From positions 42,328,645 to 42,392,644 of the forward strand of contig NC_057763.1 of the NCBI RefSeq assembly GCF_010389155.1: a stretch of DNA of 64,000 bases, written 5' to 3'. Position 1 is the first letter of the stretch. Each line of letters starts with the position of its first letter. Position numbers and translations under genes: made by a program. The DNA comes from Erigeron canadensis. Taxonomy: Eukaryota; Streptophyta; Magnoliopsida; Asterales; Asteraceae. Positions 58,878 through 64,000 of the stretch are shown piece after piece. The notes under the pieces were generated by a model, which was given only the letters and a program-made list of their open reading frames with translations, was not told where the DNA came from and ran no database searches.

Positions 58878-58935
<58 letters not shown>
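58878..58935 (+). repeat. (TAA)n microsatellite, about 19 units
   Basis: An uninterrupted TAA run of about 58 bp, the longest trinucleotide repeat in the window. Likely polymorphic. Confidence 0.95.
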
Positions 58936-58936
<1 letters not shown>

Positions 58937-59023
58937 CTTTAACCCTTCAATTTTGAACCATCTAATATTTGCTTTAATCGATCTCTTAATCATTTTAGAT
59001 CTTTGAACAATTATCGTGTAATT

Positions 59024-59176
59024 GTTTTTTGAACATTCAGACGGTATTCGACATTAGTGGACATCTCACCGTAAGTCGTTACGGGTAATTCAAAAGAAAA
59101 ACCCTTGGGGCATGTCACTTTAAAGAGTTGAACCCATGACCTGAGAATGACTCCAGTCAGTTGATCTAGCCTTCAT
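59024..59176 (-). repeat. tRNA-derived SINE-like repeat, copy 2
   Basis: Inverted reading shows box A-like TAGATCAACTGACTGGAG and box B GGGTTCAACTC, then the GGTTTTTCTTTTGAATTACC block shared with 5748-5945, and an A-rich tail toward the left. It confirms that repeat as a tRNA-derived SINE type. Confidence 0.65.
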
Positions 59177-59397
59177 CGTCTATAGTTTTAATTGTCTTAA
59201 TTTTTACCAACAATCTTTTAACAATTATAGTTGTTATTTTATTCATGTTTAGACCCTAAACTTTCAATAAGTTGATTTCTTTAGCCCGTCGATGAATAAA
59301 AATAAAAAACCACAAATATTAGGCAATATATAAATTTACACCCTTTAAACTAACCGTCGCCATTTGCATCAATTATTAGGGTTTAGCAGAAAGCGCC

Positions 59398-60705
59398 ATG
59401 GGTGGTCGCAAGCACAAAAGGAGTGGGTGCATACTTTTATTTATATTATGTGTCTGTATATATTAATTCTCTACTTACAAAAGAGAAAAGTAAATTTATA
59501 ATGTCATTCTTTTAAGTGTCCCGTGTTTTTATTGATGATTACACGTTAACTTTGTAATTTGTTTTGTGTGATTTGCTAATTTAATTTTGATTGGGAGAGT
59601 ACAGTAAGAAGAAGCAGAAGAAGAAGAATGGGGTTACTATCGCGGTGCCATCAGCTAAAAAGTCACGCAATAGGATCAGAACAAGCCTTAAGATCTCAAA
59701 TCATGATGTATAACATGTTACCAATCAATGCATATATGCTTCTTTCTTTTTTTTCTTACAAATTGTATTTTCTTTTTGGCTTTAATGATTAATTATGCGC
59801 GATTTAATTTGCATGCATGATGAATAAAGCTTTAATTGATGTTTTTCTTACAAATTGCACCCTTTTGTAAGCCAAAGATCATCATACACCTTGATACTGG
59901 AAAATTAAAACTGATTTGGCCCGGCCCCGCCACCTCTTATCGATTTTTTCATGTGAACTGATTCCCAAATAAACTGTTTTTTTGATAGCTTTCATTTTGT
60001 TTAATTTGGGTCGATCAGGTTATGGAAAAGCTTGCCAAGAAGCGTCTGACACCATCCCAAAGTGGGGTTATGCGGATTTTTGCAAGCAGTATCAAGGCAT
60101 CTGCTAAGCCACTACTCAAGAGGAGACCAAATATCTCATCTCAGGATGTAAGAGACCATAATTCATAACCAAATGCTTCTATTATACTTGTCATTGTTTC
60201 GATTTATTTCATTTTTGTTTCTTTAAGTATCTTATTTTTGTTCTAAAGAATCTAATAATCAGGAGATTTGTTAAAGTGATTTTGCTTAATAAAATTATTA
60301 TTAGTATATATATATATATCAGCTATATGATTAGAAATTTTTTGATTTTAATCTTGTTATATCTTTATAATTATAATTTGTTTGCTCTTATTCTATCAGC
60401 TCGAGGACAGGTTCGCCAAGTTGTGTATTTCATCATTATCCCAAAGTTGTCCTGATTTTCATGGAATTGGTCAGACTAATAATGATAATAATAATAATAA
60501 TAGCATAATCGGAAGCAATGTTATGAAGGAGTATGGTATGCATTTCAACTCTTTGGTGATTTTTTCTCCTTATTATTGATGTTCCTTACCCATCCTTGTG
60601 AAAAACTAGTCTAGTAAATAACAAGTCACTGTGCTCATTAACTTTTTTGTTTGATTATGTCAAGAAAATTGCATCCGCTCGCTAAGGAAGCATTCAATAA
60701 CGTGA
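59398..60705 (+). CDS. Small lysine-rich protein, unknown function
   Basis: Five exons, 59398-59426, 59605-59707, 60019-60147, 60400-60535 and 60665-60705, join in phase to 145 residues. I do not recognise the family. Residues 1-40 are extremely basic (GGRKHKRSGKKKQKKKNG), fitting a nuclear or nucleolar signal. Residues ~40-110 look helical: LKISNHDVMEKLAKKRLTPS, then RIFASSIKASAKPLL and DLEDRFAKLC, an arrangement that could be a histone-fold-like or other small helical bundle, but this is only an impression. An Asn tract (NNDNNNNN) at about 115-122 comes from an AAT microsatellite. All splice sites are GT-AG and the phases agree, which favours a real gene over chance. The last exon (41 bp) is the least certain. 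Confidence 0.6.
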
Positions 60706-62127
60706 AGCATTTGTAGACGCACACAAATGACAAGGATGTTGGGTTCAGTTTTGAAGGTATTGAGCTTAATATTGACATGGTTTTCCGCTACTACAAGATG
60801 GCCAAGCTTCTGCCAATAGTTGAACATAGTAAATTTTTTCATGTCGGTTTTCTGATAAATATCTTTCATCTCTCATCTTTCTCGATTTTCATGCGTACGA
60901 TGTGAAGAGAGTACTTTTAATTATAAGAGTAGTAATGCTTTTTCGGGTTGTTTAGGGCTTATTTGACATTTTCATCGTAAGAATCGCATTGTTTACAAGA
61001 TTTTTCAAGCCTTAGATTGGAGAGGTAATCCAGTCTGTATGGATGTATCAATTGCACCAATGGATGATACGCTCTCTTGTTATCTTTTTTCTTTCCATTA
61101 TGGATAATAGGCATGGCAGGTAGCAAATGGCAAACGACCTATCTATAGCAATTCCAAATTTCCATTTTTTGAATCTATGCTTATTGCTTAATAGGTTTAT
61201 GTACATATGATTATTATTAATGTTTATGCTTGTTTTAAGGATTTGCTAAACATGGCATAAAAGCTATGGTTAACACACAGTAAAAATATTGTACAACTTT
61301 TTACTGCTAAGTTAACCATAGTGTTAAGACCTATGTTGAGCAAAATCCGAGTTGAGGCCAGTGGGTATCTTTTTATGTTACTTTTAGTATCAGGCGTAAA
61401 TTTCTTTGAACTACTACACGTTGCATTTTGTTCACGAATGTCTATCACACACACTCGTGCTTTACAAAGCACTGGGATATTTAGTATCACTGTATCTCAG
61501 TATGGGACTCCTATTGAAGTTTTAGTTTCATATCATTATGCCATACTAATGCACATTATTTCCAGCTGTGTCACTCTCGTCTGAAACTTGGCCCTTGCCT
61601 GGTGGAATTCGTATAGTCCTTTCATTAAGGTCCGAGTCTGGCGGTAATCATAAATTCAAATAAATAATAAATAACTACAACTAAGCAGTTCAAAATTTAC
61701 AGAATTTCTACAAACAAAACTTAGACGATTTGATTTCCTGTGAGATTCCATACTCTAGAGAACAAGAATGACACGCATGTAGATAATCAAGTTGGATACC
61801 TTCTGTTCCAAGTGTTAACCCCACAGTAAAGTAACAAACTTGATGCTTCTGCACTTGTGCCCTGGTAAATCTTGAAAAATGCAGGTAAAGTTATCCGCTA
61901 ACCCGTCAAAAAACATCACGAGTTCCATGGTTATCCAATAAAAAATTTGTCCGGCTCTAGTGAAGGGAGAGACCATGGAATCTATATACTAAGCTTCTAT
62001 TTCCGTCTAGTAGGTTCTGTTTATGAAGGACATAACACAGATGTGTGAGTAGGCCACAAAATGAAATATGAAGGATCAAGGAACATGATAAGATTGTATC
62101 ACACCTATTGATAAAAGCCGCTTAGGA
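60706..62127. other. Spacer between convergent genes
   Basis: Convergent 3' flanks of the lysine-rich gene and the RGXT gene. Inverted short matches around 61250-61325 (ATGGTTAACACA against CTAAGTTAACCAT) could be a small foldback. No gene is supported; two overlapping opposite frames at 61224-61584 look like chance. Confidence 0.4.
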
Positions 62128-63527
62128 TCATTCTAGTTTTCCAAGTGGAGATTCTGAGGCATGATCGTCAACCAACCAGAGGTTATAGTCATGGAACCTC
62201 TTTATCTTCTTTTCAAAACCCACTATATAGTTGTTATGAATAATGACATGTTTCCCCTTGGTTTCTTCTACCCATGTCTGATTCTTAAAGTATAGCCCGC
62301 CAGTTGGAAATGCTGCCTGAGGGAGCAGGTACAGGTCAACCTGCCAGGTGTATTTTGTTACTAATCATCGGCGACTCAACAAAATTGATGCTCAAAAGAT
62401 GCGCTATATGGCCAGAGCTTAATTTCTATAAAAGTGGATGACCATTTAATGTGAAACAAGTGATTAACGATGGGACTATGACATTCCTAAATGCACCACT
62501 GATGTCCACAAAGATAAATACAAGACTAAGCAAGAACTTCAACTAACCAAGTTCAAAGTCAAACAAACACGTATGGACCGTGCCACTATACCAATTCCAC
62601 AAACTTTACAGATTTAAAAAAAGGGATACTAAAACTTGGTTCAGAAGTTGAATTTCGGTCAGAACGTGATCATTGGAGCATTAATTTATTTTACCTTCCT
62701 GTGGTTGCTTTCTATCGAATAAATTAAATAAAGACTCATTGTAATCATATCAATTTAATGATCAAAAGGTGAGTGAAACATACCTCCCCAGCTGTTTTGT
62801 TCAATGCCCAGTTGAAAGCAGGCTGATCATTAGCTTTCTTTGCTTTAGACCATGGTTGTGCTTGAAGTTCTTCAATCCACTTTTGCATGACTAATTTTGC
62901 ACCCGGTGTTGGATGCATATATATCATACAGCTGCAAATGTAAGTCCGCCCTTTTTTCCCAGGAGGTGGTAGGACATTAGGGTGGTCGAGCGGTTTTACC
63001 TGGTCATGTGTCAAAAAAAAAAAAAAAAAAAAGAATCAGGGTAAAGTATGAATCATAATAGGAACAAAAGCCCATCTGAAAATGAATTAAATATAAGTGA
63101 TATCTGGTCTTGTAGATATTTCTATCCGTCAACTTATTTGAAGATCATTATTATAAATAAGCAATATCTGGTCACGTAGTTATTTCTATCTATCAACTCA
63201 TGACTGGGTTTATTTGGGTTCTGTTTTATCTAAATGGGTTAACTACAACCCTTGAACTCCCCATCTTGCAACCTTTTAACCATTTAGATGTTAACTACTT
63301 AAATAAAATGCAACTTTTCAAACTTAGCATAGCACTTGAAACTAAGAAGCGAATTCAAGACTTACAGCAGCCATGTCATCCATAAAGTAAACATCATGTT
63401 TTCCTTTCAGGTAAGGAAATGGATCTGCTAACCAAACCATGTCAACATCATTGTACATCACACTGTATCCAAGCTCGAGTATTTGAAGTAAATGACGTGG
63501 CCTTCTTGAAGTGAAGTTGAAGAACCC
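62128..63527 (-). CDS. RGXT: RG-II alpha-1,3-xylosyltransferase (GT77), 3' part
   Basis: Golgi glycosyltransferase transferring xylose from UDP-xylose to fucose in pectin rhamnogalacturonan-II. Three exons are visible: 63366-63527 (54 codons), 62784-62999 (72 codons) and 62128-62340 (70 codons plus stop), all phase 0, giving the last 196 residues. The first has GFFNFTSRRPRHLLQILELG and the metal-binding DxD motif in YNDVDMVWLADPFPYL; the second has YICSCMIYMHPTPGAKLVM and KANDQPAFNWALN; the third has LPQAAFPTGGLYFKN, GKHVIIHNNYIVGFEKKIKR and ends ESPLGKLE. The 5' exons with the membrane anchor lie beyond 64000. No lesion is seen in the visible part. An earlier exon inside 63528-64000 was looked for and not found. 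Confidence 0.9.
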
Positions 63528-64000
63528 CTGCAAATGAAACCAAAGGCATCAACTTATATGTCATATACCTTGTCACAACTCGTACTTATGCACATATATA
63601 ACGTTAAATATATTAGCATAACCGCAGTACTCTTAATGGCATCCATTTGGTAAAACTTTAACTTAAGCTGCATATACAGGTCCATGTCCTGCTGAAAGTT
63701 CTACTTAGCGCCACTAATTGACACAAACTCTGGCAATGCATTGTTTTTGCAGAAATATATTCATTTAACCAATAAGAAATTGGACCACAAAACTAATGAA
63801 ACATTTGTCCAATCAATACCCAGTATACCAAACATCACCCATCTGACAGTTACTCAAAGATACTACAGAATACACTGCTACTCAAAGATACCACAGAATA
63901 CACCCATCTTATTTCCTAAATACATGACACTTAAATATAAGTAACTTGCAACCAAGATTCAGCCTTTTGTAACTTAAAACCCACGATTTACTTACATTTG
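63528..64000 (-). other. Intron of RGXT gene at the window edge
   Basis: Upstream intron of the RGXT gene, from its acceptor at 63528-63530 to at least the window end. AT-rich; contains a duplicated CTACTCAAAGATAC-type block near 63851-63890. No exon recognised. Confidence 0.6.

Larger units (their letters stand above)
57548..59397. other. Spacer after the reticulon gene
   Basis: 1.85 kb without a recognisable gene. Contains a (TAA)n microsatellite at 58878-58935 and a SINE-like repeat at 59024-59176. Confidence 0.5.

Noticed and set aside
61224..61584. Two overlapping frames on opposite strands (88 and 87 codons)
   Set aside because: Neither has recognisable motifs or neighbouring exons; expected by chance in a spacer of this length.

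Overview
The window is nuclear DNA of a flowering plant. Coding genes are split by short AT-rich introns with GT-AG borders (plus one GC-AG intron), gene spacing is about 3-8 kb, and the proteins are plant types: P-class PPR, ATL RING-H2, LEA14, RTNLB reticulon, a PIAL-like SUMO ligase and a rhamnogalacturonan-II xylosyltransferase. The AT-rich spacers hold tRNA-derived SINEs, MITEs and Helitron ends. A eudicot, probably an asterid (Asteraceae-like), is my guess; the species cannot be read from the sequence. All splice models below were built by eye from reading frame, splice sites and, where possible, comparison between paralogues.

Layout. 1-2.4 kb: spacer. 2.7-5.0 kb (-): intronless PPR gene. 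6.1-9.9 kb (+): mitochondrial ribosomal protein mL46, 7 exons. 10.7-19.3 kb (-): PIAL-like SUMO ligase copy A, 19 exons, with a C-terminal region built from reiterated exons. 22.1-29.2 kb (-): tandem copy B, 15 exons, interrupted by one in-frame stop. 29.2-37.8 kb: repeat-rich spacer with a Helitron-like element, an LTR-like tract and an unusual array of GC-rich palindromes. 37.8-45.9 kb: three LEA14-type genes, A (+), B (-) and C (-); A and C are an inverted duplicate pair sharing promoter and downstream DNA, and the A intron carries a Helitron. 48.9 kb (+): ATL RING-H2 ubiquitin ligase. 51.4 kb (+): membrane-anchored SAM methyltransferase-like protein. 55.8-57.5 kb (+): reticulon, 5 exons. 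59.4-60.7 kb (+): small lysine-rich protein of unknown function, 5 exons. 62.1 kb to the right edge (-): 3' part of an RGXT-type GT77 xylosyltransferase, whose 5' exons lie outside the window.

The genes do not form a pathway; this is an ordinary plant gene neighbourhood. The parts most worth following up are the two SUMO-ligase copies (exon reiteration in A, nonsense codon in B), the LEA14 inverted duplication with its conserved promoter, the palindrome array at 33.8-34.0 kb, and the unrecognised lysine-rich gene. I saw no rRNA genes, no functional tRNA gene, no CRISPR array and no intact autonomous transposon.
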